NCBI GenBank assembly: GCA_023397905.1
Contig: JAEWSZ010000029.1
Span: 1-27,936, forward strand
Length of the DNA: 27,936 bases
Direction: 5' to 3'
Origin: Bacillota bacterium
GTDB lineage: Bacteria > Bacillota > Clostridia > Acetivibrionales > DSM-1351
The translations under genes and the position numbers were made by a program. The notes under the pieces were generated by a model. The model searched no databases. It was not told where the DNA came from and saw only the letters and a program-made list of their open reading frames with translations. Positions 15,471 to 24,092 of this stretch are shown piece by piece. Numbering within the stretch: the first letter of the stretch is position 1; each line of letters opens with the position of its first letter.

Positions 15471-15526
15471 TCTACTGTGGTAGAACATCATGATATTAGT
15501 CTACTCCAGTAGAACGTTTTTGTCAA
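15471..15526 (-). promoter_or_regulatory. Promoter of the blaI operon with two BlaI operators
   Basis: On the minus strand TTGACA (15526-15521) and TAGACT (15503-15498) are 17 bases apart. Two palindromes are present: TCTACTCCAGTAGA (15500-15513), filling the spacer next to the -10, and TCTACTGTGGTAGA (15471-15484) at the transcript start. They share the TCTAC/GTAGA arms and have starts 29 bases apart. This fits autorepression by BlaI. Confidence 0.82.
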
Positions 15527-15612
15527 CTCTCGGGGAGAATATTAAGGGCAGGATGCGCTGCCTGGGAAGTGTTCAATGTCGGATAAGACTTTTTTATTAG
15601 GGGTGGCTAAAA

Positions 15613-16330
15613 TCAAATGGCGTTTAAGATGTCCCTTTTCATACTTATATATGTGACAAACCCATAGATACAGTAGATAATCAGGAAGAAAGCAATGGTT
15701 ATTGCAACTGTTGAGGCAGTAAGTGCATGAATAGAATGGATAACCGGCACGTCAAATGAAATGGTGAAAAAGGTATATGCAATCACAGAAATCAAGCCAC
15801 CACCCAGTATAATTGCCGGAACAACTGGAAGCGCGTAATAAATTAGGATATGTTTTCTTAATGTATTGAGTAACGCCGTATTCTCCATGCCTAAAACTTT
15901 TAGCATGTTATAGTGACGGGTATTTTTGTCGTTTTCACTAAATAGCTGAACGGCCAATATGACTGTCCCGATAATGCTGACGATAAGGGCTAAATAGAAA
16001 AGCGGTAATATCAAAATAATGCTTTGGCTGGTTGATTGTGTGGCATATTTTCCGCTGATATAATCCGTATCATTATATATCAGCCTCGTCCTATATCCCT
16101 CTTCATCCGATTTGGATATGTTAAGGGGAATAAGTTTCACTGATGTCAAATGCCTCCAAATCGACACGCTGGTTTGTGGTTTGATAGAAAGAAGCTCCAA
16201 TACCAATACATGCGATGGAGAGGGTGAACAGAGTCGCGATAGCTCCTAACGCCATGCTTACATTGTTGATTTTGGAAGATAATAAGCGATAGAGAAATAG
16301 ATCCTTTTTTGTTATTCCGCTTCTCTCAAC
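15613..16330 (-). pseudogene. Frameshifted 3' fragment of an FtsX-like permease
   Basis: Two overlapping minus-strand frames together read as the middle and C-terminal part of an FtsX-type permease. The first part (GITKKDLFLYRLLSSKINN, a helix, then RVDLEAFDIS) stops at 16121. The continuation in another frame (LNISKSDEEGYRT, then three helices with FSENDKNTRHYNMLKVLGME) runs to the stop at 15613. The shift lies near 16125. The N-terminal ~280 residues expected of such permeases (about 650 residues) are missing, and no start with a ribosome site is seen. The fragment abuts the end of the intact permease gene, as if a second transporter was lost by deletion. Confidence 0.75.
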
Positions 16331-18792
16331 CGCTCTACAATCGTTGCTTTGTTGATAGAACGATATATTCTCTCTGGCGTTATTAAACAAACCGCTATTA
16401 TTACTATAATCGTTATTGCAACAGGGATATAGGGGTAGGTAAAAATTGCGTAGCTTGTTTGTTGTTGAAACAGCTTAAAAATCCCGTATGTCACCGCATT
16501 ACCTGCTAATAAAACTAAAATCAGCGTTATTACGGCATATACAAGCCCCTCGCTTATCAGCATTTTCTTAATCTGCTTACGGCTCATGCCAATAGATTCA
16601 AGCGTCGCCAGTTCGCGCCTGCGAACCATAATACTAACCGACATTACATTTACAAAATTGAGAATACCAATCAAAGCGATCACAAGCGCAATGCCGCCGC
16701 CGAGAACAAGTAATGCCATTTTTCCGCTATTCAATGCTTCCATTGATTCCATCTTTGACGTTAGAGATAGCTCCTGATCGCTCCCTATGATTTGCTTTAA
16801 CGCAATCAAAGCGTTTTGCTCATAATCGGCTGAAACATCAAGGTTGATTTTTGTTATGATCGGTTCACTAAACCATTCGCGCATTAGAGTGTTTGATATA
16901 ATAACGGTAGGCGCAAGGCTGGAACTAATGCCTTTAAATTCCAAGGGAACGAAACCGCCAATCGGTATAATAATTTTTGGGCTGCTGGTATTATCGTTTT
17001 CACTCTGATATGATGATGAAATAGTCAACTCATGGACATTTTTAAATAAATCAGGATTGTCGGTTGCAATTAACGCAACCTCTCCGTGTTCAAAAGCCTC
17101 AATGTCAATCGGATTATCAAGCATGTTATTAAATTTCGTTAGCGTTTCACCATCAACACCGTAAACGAACCCGCTAAAATTTTCAGAAATATCTTTCTCT
17201 GTTAAATTGCCCATCTGCTCTTTCATAGGGTGATTAGCAATATAATCACCAAAAGCGTCAGGCGAGTAATCAAGCTTCATCTTTCCCCATGTTGTTACGT
17301 TTAAGGCTTCAAATCCGGGCAAGGATTTCAGCTTTTCTATAAACGCATTATCAAACTTTTGCGTCGGCCATATGCTGTTTTCCAACAAAAAATCACTTTC
17401 AAATGTGGATTCAATGTATTTGGCTATGTTCATACTGAAAACCAAAGTAGTAACCGTTACAAATGTCGTTATGCCTAAAAACAGGCTGAGTAATACTACC
17501 CCCGCACGTTTTTTATCCCGGAAAATATTACGAAAAGCCATTTTGTACGGTTTGCCATGTGCAAACGAACGAGTGTTTTGCGTTTTTACTTCCACGCCCG
17601 TATATCTCTGCGCTTCTATGGGAGAGATACCCGCCGCTTTTTTAGCTGGCTTCCACGCGCCCAATAACGCCGTGAGTAAAGGAAAGACAACCGCGCCTAA
17701 ATAGATGAACGGGGAGAAAGACACAACCGCTTCTGTGGAAACAGCCCCAAGCTCTGAAATAAAGAACGGAACAAACTTGAGCGAAAGCAATAACGCAAGT
17801 ATTATGCCAATCGGTATTCCAACTAAACAAAGCCGCAAAATCTGTCCGACAACGATTCGCTTAATCTGTTTTGGCGTTGTTCCAAGCGTTTTAAGAAGCC
17901 CGTAAAACCGCACATCGCGGGAAACGGAAATATATAGGACGTTGTAGATCAGCAGATACCCTGTAAAAATCAAGAACACCACTATGGCGCATAAGGCAAT
18001 CGTTGATTGTCCCGTATTAGTATCATACATTTCTACCGCTATTACCGGCTGATTTTCGGATAGACCCAAATCGGACACCAATGCGTTGCAATATTCCGAA
18101 ACACGCGATTCATTATCGAACATCAGCGTTGCTGAGCCGTCTTCTTCAACGGTTTTGCCGTATTTTTGCGATAGCTCCTGCGAAACGAGCATCATGTCCG
18201 CAGTATTCATGGACTGAACAAAACCGTAGCTTGTAAACCACCCCGACAAACGGAACTTTTCGCTAATCAGTGCGTCCTTGTTTTCGCTGTCCGTATAGTA
18301 AGTAAGGGGGATTTCCATACCAATGTAAGGAGTATTAATACCCAACCGTTTCAGTACCGAAAGAGAAACCATAATTTCATTTTCTTTTTCGGGATAATTC
18401 CCCTCTATATCCACATAGGCGGGGGAGCGTAGCTTTTCCCATTCGGTTTTATCAAAATAGTACAAGGTCAGACTGATTTTTCCCATTTCCGGCGTATTCT
18501 TTACAAAACCGACGTTGTTACCCGTGCCAACTACTTTAACGTAATCCAAAGTATGAAGCTTCTCTATTTGAGAAGCGGTGGGGTGCCCGACCGCGGCGTG
18601 TGCCACAGTACCCGCAAAGCGTATTTGATTTATCTTCACAGATTCTATAAGGCTCATGCCAATGCTGAAAACAGACCCTATGAGTAGGGCTGTGAGCGCA
18701 ATGGCTGTGATTATAAAAAAGTTTCTCTTTTTATTGGATTGAAGGCTTCTGCCTGTAAGCCGCCTTATAACAGCGCCGTTGTTATTCTTCAT
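16312..18792 (-). CDS. Large FtsX-family ABC transporter permease
   Basis: An 826-residue permease with two FtsX units. Helices near residues 27-47, 265-290, 320-345 and 360-385 are followed by a second set near 435-455, 690-715, 740-765 and 780-800, with outer domains of about 200 residues between. The inner-loop motifs RFYGLLKTLGTTPKQIKRIV and RRELATLESIGMSRKQIKKM are the coupling regions. These permeases work with LolD/MacB-like ATPases either to move lipoproteins or peptides or to sense and remove envelope-bound antibiotics. The ATG follows the ATPase stop by two bases. With the adjacent kinase, which lacks an outer domain, the transporter may itself be the sensor, as in Bce systems (inference). 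Confidence 0.9.
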   Translation of the reverse strand: MKNNNGAVIRRLTGRSLQSNKKRNFFIITAIALTALLIGSVFSIGMSLIESVKINQIRFAGTVAHAAVGHPTASQIEKLHTLDYVKVVGTGNNVGFVKNTPEMGKISLTLYYFDKTEWEKLRSPAYVDIEGNYPEKENEIMVSLSVLKRLGINTPYIGMEIPLTYYTDSENKDALISEKFRLSGWFTSYGFVQSMNTADMMLVSQELSQKYGKTVEEDGSATLMFDNESRVSEYCNALVSDLGLSENQPVIAVEMYDTNTGQSTIALCAIVVFLIFTGYLLIYNVLYISVSRDVRFYGLLKTLGTTPKQIKRIVVGQILRLCLVGIPIGIILALLLSLKFVPFFISELGAVSTEAVVSFSPFIYLGAVVFPLLTALLGAWKPAKKAAGISPIEAQRYTGVEVKTQNTRSFAHGKPYKMAFRNIFRDKKRAGVVLLSLFLGITTFVTVTTLVFSMNIAKYIESTFESDFLLENSIWPTQKFDNAFIEKLKSLPGFEALNVTTWGKMKLDYSPDAFGDYIANHPMKEQMGNLTEKDISENFSGFVYGVDGETLTKFNNMLDNPIDIEAFEHGEVALIATDNPDLFKNVHELTISSSYQSENDNTSSPKIIIPIGGFVPLEFKGISSSLAPTVIISNTLMREWFSEPIITKINLDVSADYEQNALIALKQIIGSDQELSLTSKMESMEALNSGKMALLVLGGGIALVIALIGILNFVNVMSVSIMVRRRELATLESIGMSRKQIKKMLISEGLVYAVITLILVLLAGNAVTYGIFKLFQQQTSYAIFTYPYIPVAITIIVIIAVCLITPERIYRSINKATIVERLREAE

Positions 18793-18794
18793 TT

Positions 18795-19472
18795 TCAGCC
18801 ACGTCCTTCCCGGACGATTTTGCCATCCTCTATATGGATAATGCGATCGGCAAGTTGCGCGATTTGCTCGTTATGGGTAATCATCATCATGGTTTGATGA
18901 AATCTTGTAGAAGTCATTTTCAGAACACCTAAAACATCCTGACTGGTTTTCGTGTCTAAATTGCCGGTAGGCTCGTCCGCAAGTAAAATAGACGGTTTTG
19001 TTGCAATCGCGCGGGCAATCGCTACGCGCTGCTGCTGACCGCCGGAAAGCATGTTGGGTAGATTATCTTTCTTTTCGTGAAGCCCCAAAGTATCTATAAT
19101 TTCATCCACAAAAGATTTATCAATTGTGTTACCATCCAACTCAATAGGCAATACGATGTTTTCATAAACACTTAAAATCGGGACGAGATTGTAATTCTGG
19201 AACACAAATCCCACATTGCGTCTGCGGAATATGGTTAGCTGCTCATCCGACATTTTAGCAAGCTCGTGTCCGTCAACAATCACTTTCCCATCTGTCGGCT
19301 TGTCAAGACCACCCAGTATATGCAGAAGCGTACTTTTCCCGGAGCCGGACATACCGACAACCGCCACAAATTCTCCAGTTTCCACAGCTATATCAACACC
19401 GTCAAGGGCGCGGACAATATTCGGTTCCTTTCCATAGTGCTTTTTAAGCCCCTGCGTTAATAAAATAGGCAT
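18795..19472 (-). CDS. ABC transporter ATPase (LolD/BceA-like)
   Basis: A 225-residue ATPase with Walker A GMSGSGKST (40-48), Q-loop in VFQNYNLVP, signature LSGGQQQRVAIARA, Walker B ILLADEPTGNLD and switch His in MITHNE. This wording is typical of ATPases that drive FtsX-type permeases, and the permease gene follows after two bases. AAAGGAGAG precedes the ATG. The gene starts 72 bases after the kinase stop and has its own likely promoter with 11-bp-period repeats there. Confidence 0.94.
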   Translation of the reverse strand: MPILLTQGLKKHYGKEPNIVRALDGVDIAVETGEFVAVVGMSGSGKSTLLHILGGLDKPTDGKVIVDGHELAKMSDEQLTIFRRRNVGFVFQNYNLVPILSVYENIVLPIELDGNTIDKSFVDEIIDTLGLHEKKDNLPNMLSGGQQQRVAIARAIATKPSILLADEPTGNLDTKTSQDVLGVLKMTSTRFHQTMMMITHNEQIAQLADRIIHIEDGKIVREGRG

Positions 19473-19501
19473 CTTTTCACTCTCCTTTCGCTTATGCTTC
19501 T

Positions 19502-19565
19502 ATCATAAATTGCAATTCTTACAGGCTCCTAACAAAATTGGATTTATTTCTTACAGTTTTGTAAG
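19502..19565 (-). promoter_or_regulatory. Candidate regulated promoter of the ATPase-FtsX genes
   Basis: The minus strand shows TGTTAGG (19534-19528) then TGTAAGA (19523-19517), an 11-bp period, followed by a -10 TATGAT (19507-19502). A third TGTAAGA copy (19555-19549) and an inverted repeat CTTACA-GTTT-TGTAAG (19550-19565) overlap the end of the kinase gene. The layout suggests binding by the adjacent response regulator. Confidence 0.5.
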
Positions 19566-20461
19566 AACATTGAGAAAGTTGTATATCTCCCCGGCTTGGA
19601 ATCTACGAGGATATAGCCGCTCTGTTTTTGAAATATCAGTGAAGCTAAATAAAGTCCTAATCCAGCCCCATCAGCACCTTTTGCGTTTCGTCCTCGATAA
19701 AACCGTTTGAAGATAGAGTTCCACTCGTCGGGAGCAATTCCGATACCATAATCGGTAATTCTGATTTTTGTATAGATAGGCAGGGTTTCCACGGATATAT
19801 TGATTTCTCCGCCCGCTGGGGAATATTTGATCGCATTTTCCAAAATATTTGTGATGGCTTCACTTGTCCATTTGCGGTCATGCAACAACGCAGTATCCTC
19901 GAAATAAGCAGTTTGAATGGAAATGTTCTGCTTGGCTGCCACTCCGTATACGGCGCTGATGCTGTCGGAAATAGTTTGTTTGATACCTGTGGAAGCAGGG
20001 GACAATTCGATGGCTCCTACCTCCAGCCTTGACATTTTTACAAGGCTGTCCATCATCCATTGCAATTTTTCCGTTCCCGTTTTGACACGCGATAAAAATT
20101 CCTGCCGCTCGGCTTCGGTAATACGCCCTTCCAGCAGCAGATCGGTATACATGGCGACACCGGATAGGGGCGTTTTCATCTGATGGGACATATCCGATAT
20201 GAAACTTTGTATAATTTCTTTCTCCTGCTTGGTTTGGGAAATATCCATTATATTCATCTGAATGATTTTAACGGCTTTATGCGTCAGCTTGGAAAGCCTG
20301 CTGTCTGCCGCCGCTTCAAACGAAAGCTCTGCATTCCTGGCTAATACACTGTCCAGAACCCGATCAATAGAATCGAAAGTTCTTTTTACATAGCGATAGC
20401 TGAAGAGGATGGTCAAGCTGCATAAAATGACAGCAATGACAATAGTAACTGTAAGCGCCAT
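19544..20461 (-). CDS. Sensor histidine kinase with minimal outer region
   Basis: A 305-residue kinase with a single clear N-terminal helix (about 3-22) and no outer sensing domain. A coiled linker follows, then HisKA with His93 in FISDMSHQMKTPLSGVAMY, and HATPase motifs NILENAIKYS and GADGAGLGLYLA. I use the ATG at 20461 because GGAGGGG is seven bases ahead; the ORF extends upstream into the regulator gene. The missing sensor domain is typical of kinases that read the state of a membrane transporter, and an ATPase-FtsX pair follows at once. Phosphate acceptor: the regulator encoded two bases upstream. Confidence 0.9.
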   Translation of the reverse strand: MALTVTIVIAVILCSLTILFSYRYVKRTFDSIDRVLDSVLARNAELSFEAAADSRLSKLTHKAVKIIQMNIMDISQTKQEKEIIQSFISDMSHQMKTPLSGVAMYTDLLLEGRITEAERQEFLSRVKTGTEKLQWMMDSLVKMSRLEVGAIELSPASTGIKQTISDSISAVYGVAAKQNISIQTAYFEDTALLHDRKWTSEAITNILENAIKYSPAGGEINISVETLPIYTKIRITDYGIGIAPDEWNSIFKRFYRGRNAKGADGAGLGLYLASLIFQKQSGYILVDSKPGRYTTFSMFLQNCKK

Positions 20462-20463
20462 CC

Positions 20464-21144
20464 TTACACCCCTCCGTTCCAAATGTAGCCGATGCCGTGG
20501 ACGGTCTTAATGGTTTGAGAATTTTTCGGATCGTCCTCCAGCTTTGTGCGCAAGCGGCTGATATTGACGGGCAGGGTGTTTTCATCCACAAAATTCCCCT
20601 CGTTGTCCCACAGTGAGGATAATATTTGTTCCTTTGAAAGCACTTGCCCGGCGTTTGTCATCAAAAAAGAGAGCAGTCTGTATTCCGTCGCGCTGATGGG
20701 TATTTCTTCATCCTCCCGAAAGAGTTTGCAAAGGTTTGTGTCCAGCCTGTATTTACCGGAACGGATGATATGGCGGCTTTCAGCCTCCATGCGGCGGAGC
20801 AGGGCTTCTACTCTTGCCCGGAGGACAGAGAGTGAAAATGGCTTGGTAATATAATCGTCAGCACCGGCTAAGAGGCCGGATACCTCGTCTGTTTCCAAAT
20901 CACAGGCCGTCAGCATAATAATAGGAATTTTTGAATGTGTCCGGATTTCTTTACATAAGTCCATCCCGTTTCCGTCCGGTAATCCCAAATCCAGTATGAT
21001 AAGGTCAATCTTATGCTGTTCCAGCATCCGTTTTCCGTCCATAATACTGCCTGCTGAAACGGTATGGTATCCGTCTTTTTCAAAAGTGAACCCAATGCCA
21101 CGGCTTAAATTTTCGTCATCCTCAAGTATCAAAATCGTTTTCAT
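20464..21144 (-). CDS. OmpR-family response regulator
   Basis: A 226-residue regulator: receiver with Asp52 in LIILDLGLPDGNG and ITKPF switch, winged helix ending TIKTVHGIGYIWNG. I place the start at ATG 21144, six bases after GAGG; the longer ORF start at 21156 overlaps the small HTH gene and has no ribosome site. The small HTH gene ends eight bases upstream, so the two are probably one transcript. It most likely controls the adjacent ATPase-FtsX genes through repeats at 19517-19534. Confidence 0.91.
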   Translation of the reverse strand: MKTILILEDDENLSRGIGFTFEKDGYHTVSAGSIMDGKRMLEQHKIDLIILDLGLPDGNGMDLCKEIRTHSKIPIIMLTACDLETDEVSGLLAGADDYITKPFSLSVLRARVEALLRRMEAESRHIIRSGKYRLDTNLCKLFREDEEIPISATEYRLLSFLMTNAGQVLSKEQILSSLWDNEGNFVDENTLPVNISRLRTKLEDDPKNSQTIKTVHGIGYIWNGGV

Positions 21145-21152
21145 AACGCACC

Positions 21153-21335
21153 TCAATCGTTCTGTTTGTCCTGTTTCAAGCGCGGGTCTTGCGGCTTGGG
21201 GGAATCCTTAGGGATCGCCCAAACACGGCTGAAGCGAATTGCGCCGGCAATACGTCCCTGTTCGCATAATTGTTGAACCCGCCTGTTTGAAATTCCCCAT
21301 TTTTCAGCGGCCTGCTGTGTTGAAATATAATCCAT
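21153..21335 (-). CDS. Small helix-turn-helix protein (excisionase/MerR-like), copy 1
   Basis: A 60-residue protein, MDYISTQQAAEKWGISNRRV onward, with one winged-HTH of the HTH_17/excisionase type. The block RVQQLCEQGRIAGAIRFSRV and the phrase WAIPKDSPKP follow, and the tail is polar and basic. AAAGGAAA lies upstream of the ATG. Its stop is eight bases before the response-regulator start, making it the first gene of an HTH-RR-HK-ATPase-FtsX row. A close paralogue heads the mirrored module on the other strand. Proteins of this kind bind DNA or inserted-element ends, but no integrase is present, so a regulatory role is more likely (inference). Confidence 0.82.
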   Translation of the reverse strand: MDYISTQQAAEKWGISNRRVQQLCEQGRIAGAIRFSRVWAIPKDSPKPQDPRLKQDKQND

Positions 21336-21735
21336 ATCTATTATTTCCTTTCCATTCGATGTATAGTAAGAACCATATAATCAACCAACTATAAGTATAT
21401 GCGCTTAAACGAATAGATACAAGCGCAATGGATGCACACTTTATTTACATTCCTCTCATACCGTAATTAGCCTGTCCATTAAACAATATGCGGTAACACC
21501 ATCTGTTTTTACGGACGAAGCGTCACAAAACAGCTATCCCCGGAGCAAATCGCCATATGGGTGTAAATCAAGGATAACAGCGTCGGTTAGTGGAATCCAT
21601 TTTCTTAGGCCGTTTTCCTTGTTTCCTGCGTTCTTTCTTCACTGGCTTTTATAGCACAAAGTATTCAGATAACATGTTTAATATTATACGGATATGCGTA
21701 TATAATAATTCTAATCTACTATGGAGGTTAGTATT
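21336..21735. promoter_or_regulatory. 400-bp non-coding centre between the two mirrored modules
   Basis: No gene is seen here. For the minus module, TTGTAT and TATACT 17 bases apart (about 21395-21424), and also TTGGTT/TATACA nearer the gene, can act as promoters. For the plus module a TATAAT lies in GTATATAAT just before 21711, and the inverted repeat TATACG-GATATG-CGTATA overlaps its upstream side. Both sides share ATATGCG near the -10. In the middle, CTGTTTT (21503-21509) and AAAACAG (21527-21533) are inverted copies. The region is AT-rich and otherwise unassigned. Confidence 0.5.
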
Positions 21736-21927
21736 ATGCTTGATTATATTTCAGTCCGGGATGCGGCAGCCAAATGGGGTATTTCAGAACGCAGGATACA
21801 AAGGCTCTGTGAGGAAAACAGGATTGGTGGCGTTATACGTTTTGGCCGTTCCTGGGCTATTCCCCAAAATAAGGAAAAGCCAAATGACGGTCGATTGAAA
21901 GCAAACAGAAAAATCAAGCCAATTTAG
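21736..21927 (+). CDS. Small helix-turn-helix protein (excisionase/MerR-like), copy 2
   Basis: A 63-residue protein, MLDYISVRDAAAKWGISERR onward, clearly paralogous to the minus-strand copy. They share DYIS, AAxKWGIS, RR[IV]Q, LCE, RI.G.IRF and the WAIP motif, and both end in a basic tail. GGAGG precedes the ATG at 21736 by eight to nine bases, which makes this start better than the in-frame ATG at 21721. It is followed after four bases by direct repeats and a promoter for the response regulator gene, so it may be transcribed apart from it or read through into it. A DNA-binding regulator is likely; the target is unknown. Confidence 0.85.
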   Translation: MLDYISVRDAAAKWGISERRIQRLCEENRIGGVIRFGRSWAIPQNKEKPNDGRLKANRKIKPI

Positions 21928-21930
21928 CAA

Positions 21931-21964
21931 ACTCCATCTTAACTCCATTTTGGTATGTTTAAAT
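21931..21964 (+). promoter_or_regulatory. Direct-repeat promoter of the plus-strand response regulator
   Basis: ACTCCA occurs at 21931-21936 and 21942-21947, an 11-bp period. A -10-like TTAAAT (21959-21964) begins 11 bases after the second copy. The same design, with ACTCCA and GCTCCA, an 11-bp period and the same 11-base gap to the -10, recurs before the FtsX gene at 24115-24148. Confidence 0.65.
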
Positions 21965-21986
21965 GTAATGTGGGAGGTGATAACTC

Positions 21987-22658
21987 TTGTCGAAACACAT
22001 TTTGATTATTGAAGATGAAATAGATATCCAGAATGTTTTAAAGGCTTTTCTGGAGGAAGCCGGATATAGCATTGATACAGCGTCGGATGGCATTGAGGGA
22101 ATGACGGCATTTCATAAAGGACAATACGATCTTGTCCTGCTTGATATTATGATGCCAAAGGTTAATGGTTTTGCTGTGTGTGAAATGATTAGGAAAGAAT
22201 CCACGATTCCCGTCGTTATGCTGACGGCCTTAGAAGATGAAAGCGATCAGATTAAGGGGTTTGATTTACAGGCAGATGATTATATCACAAAGCCGTTTTC
22301 CATGCCCTTGGTTCTAAGACGAATCGAGGCCATTTTACGCAGAGGAAATATAGATGAAGCTGAAAAAAAGATTTTAGCCTGTCAGAATATACAGCTCGAT
22401 TTGGAAAGTTATCAGGTGTTTGTATCCGGTGAGCCGATTACACTGACAGCACGCGAATTTGAGATTCTGAAGCTATTTCTCGAAAATCCGGGCCGTGTAT
22501 TTACAAGAAACAATTTGTTAGACCAAATTTGGAATTACGACTATATGGGTGATGATAAAATCGTCAATACGCACATCAAAAACCTCCGCAGGAAACTCGG
22601 TGTGGATTGCATTGAAACGATCAGAGGGGTGGGATATAAAATTGATAAAGAAAATTAG
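21987..22658 (+). CDS. OmpR-family response regulator
   Basis: A 223-residue regulator with Asp53 in LVLLDIMMP, TALEDE and ITKPF in the receiver, and a winged helix with HIKNLRRKLG and ending ETIRGVGYKIDKEN. It starts with TTG at 21987, seven to eight bases after GGGAGGTGA; no nearby ATG fits. It overlaps the kinase gene. Direct repeats upstream of itself and of the FtsX gene suggest it activates both its own operon and the transporter. Confidence 0.91.
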   Translation: MSKHILIIEDEIDIQNVLKAFLEEAGYSIDTASDGIEGMTAFHKGQYDLVLLDIMMPKVNGFAVCEMIRKESTIPVVMLTALEDESDQIKGFDLQADDYITKPFSMPLVLRRIEAILRRGNIDEAEKKILACQNIQLDLESYQVFVSGEPITLTAREFEILKLFLENPGRVFTRNNLLDQIWNYDYMGDDKIVNTHIKNLRRKLGVDCIETIRGVGYKIDKEN

Positions 22659-24030
22659 AAGTAGCCTGAGTGCAAAAGTATTTCTCTATATCGCCACCCT
22701 ATTGTTGGTATGCAGTCTGATTATCTATGGCGTAGTGATGGTTGTCATGCCCAAAAGCTATAAATCTGAATTGGCAGGACAATTTACAGTGAACCTAAAT
22801 CAACTCATTACACAGTTGGAAAATGTCAGCGAAAATGAAGCTCCTGATATAATCTATGATTTTTGCTTAGCTAATCAGGCTAATGTAACGCTTGAAAGTA
22901 AAAAGGGTAAGACAAATTATAGTTTCATAGACGAGAACAAAAGCTTGGAAAACAAAAATCAAACGTATGAAACCGAAACCGCAGTCGCAACCCTGCATTT
23001 CAATAATTCCAATGAACTATATACATTAAACGCAACAGCTTCTGCACGATCTATCAATCAAATTACCGCTTTGTTTATAAAGCTATTGCCGTGGATTTTA
23101 CTTCTGATTTTAGCGATTGCTTCTGTCGGCGCGCTTTTCTGTACCCGATTTCTGACAAAACCGATTATTAAAATCAGCAACATATCAAAAAGAATGTCCG
23201 CTTTGGATATGACTTGGCACTGTGATATTGACCGTACAGACGAAATTGGTGTTTTAGCGGCCAGTTTAAACAGCATGGCTCAAAATCTGGATACTGCTTT
23301 AACTAATTTAAAAACCGCTAACGACAAATTGCAAGCTGATATAGATTGGGAACGAAAGCAGGAAAAGCAGCGGCGTGACTTTTTTGCCGCCGTATCTCAC
23401 GAACTGAAAACGCCCATCACAATTATTAAAGGCCAATTAGAGGGTATGGTTTATAATGTCGGTATTTATAAGGATCGGGAGCAATATCTCCGGCACTCCC
23501 TGAAAACCGTAAAAACGATGGAAAGCTTAGTTAAAGAGCTTTTGTCAGTATCTAAAATGGAAACGCAGGGCTTTCGTCTTGAATTGGAAGAAATCAATAT
23601 CAGCGATATGGTAAGCTCATGTTGCCGACAAATAGAGGGCTTAGCGGAGGATAAGGAGATTGCTTTTCATTTGTCTATTGAAACAGGGATTACTTTCTAT
23701 GCGGATAAAAAATTGTTGGCTAAAGCACTATCGAATGTTATGAGTAATGCGGTGTTTCATTCACCTGTTGGCGCTTCGGTGAAAGTCAGCCTGTTTAGGA
23801 TAAATGACAAAGGTATTCTTACGGTCGAAAATTCTGGCGCTCATATTGGACAGGAGGATATAGGACAGCTTTTCACACCGTTTTTTCGTGTAGATAAATC
23901 TCACAACCGCAATACCGGCGGCAGCGGGCTAGGACTTTATATCGTCAAGACCATTTTTGATTTGCATAGGCTTACTTATCATATCGAAAACACCGATAGT
24001 GGTGTGAAGTTCACCACAGAGTTTTCATAG
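22642..24030 (+). CDS. Sensor histidine kinase with outer domain and HAMP linker
   Basis: A 462-residue membrane kinase: helix 1 (about 13-36), an outer domain of about 105 residues rich in Asn and Thr, and helix 2 (about 144-168). A HAMP linker (RFLTKPIIKISNISKRMSAL) and a coiled stretch lead to HisKA with His253 in FFAAVSHELKTPITII, then HATPase with NVMSNAVFHS and GGSGLGLYIV. I start at TTG 22642, 17 bases inside the regulator end; the longer ORF start lies deep in the regulator gene. Unlike its mirror counterpart it has a real outer domain, so the two modules should sense differently. Confidence 0.9.
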   Translation: MIKKIRSSLSAKVFLYIATLLLVCSLIIYGVVMVVMPKSYKSELAGQFTVNLNQLITQLENVSENEAPDIIYDFCLANQANVTLESKKGKTNYSFIDENKSLENKNQTYETETAVATLHFNNSNELYTLNATASARSINQITALFIKLLPWILLLILAIASVGALFCTRFLTKPIIKISNISKRMSALDMTWHCDIDRTDEIGVLAASLNSMAQNLDTALTNLKTANDKLQADIDWERKQEKQRRDFFAAVSHELKTPITIIKGQLEGMVYNVGIYKDREQYLRHSLKTVKTMESLVKELLSVSKMETQGFRLELEEINISDMVSSCCRQIEGLAEDKEIAFHLSIETGITFYADKKLLAKALSNVMSNAVFHSPVGASVKVSLFRINDKGILTVENSGAHIGQEDIGQLFTPFFRVDKSHNRNTGGSGLGLYIVKTIFDLHRLTYHIENTDSGVKFTTEFS

Positions 24031-24049
24031 AAAAATGGTTTGTTTACGG

Positions 24050-24082
24050 AAAAAGGGGATTGCAAAGCGCAACCCCTTTTTT
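24050..24082 (+). terminator. Intrinsic terminator after the plus-strand kinase
   Basis: GGGG-a-TTGC pairs with GCAA-CCCC around a five-base loop, with an A-run before and TTTTTT (24077-24082) after. It ends the regulator-kinase transcript, so the FtsX-ATPase genes need their own promoter. The A-run means it may also work on the other strand. Confidence 0.88.
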
Positions 24083-24092
24083 CATGCTGTCC

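Noticed and set aside
21336..21735. A lantibiotic or other small peptide gene in the central gap
   Set aside because: Short frames here lack a ribosome site, leader-like sequence or Cys/Ser/Thr-rich core.
21153..21927. The two small HTH proteins as phage or integrative-element excisionases
   Set aside because: No integrase, att-like repeat or other mobile-element gene was seen in the window; their tight link to two-component genes favours regulation.
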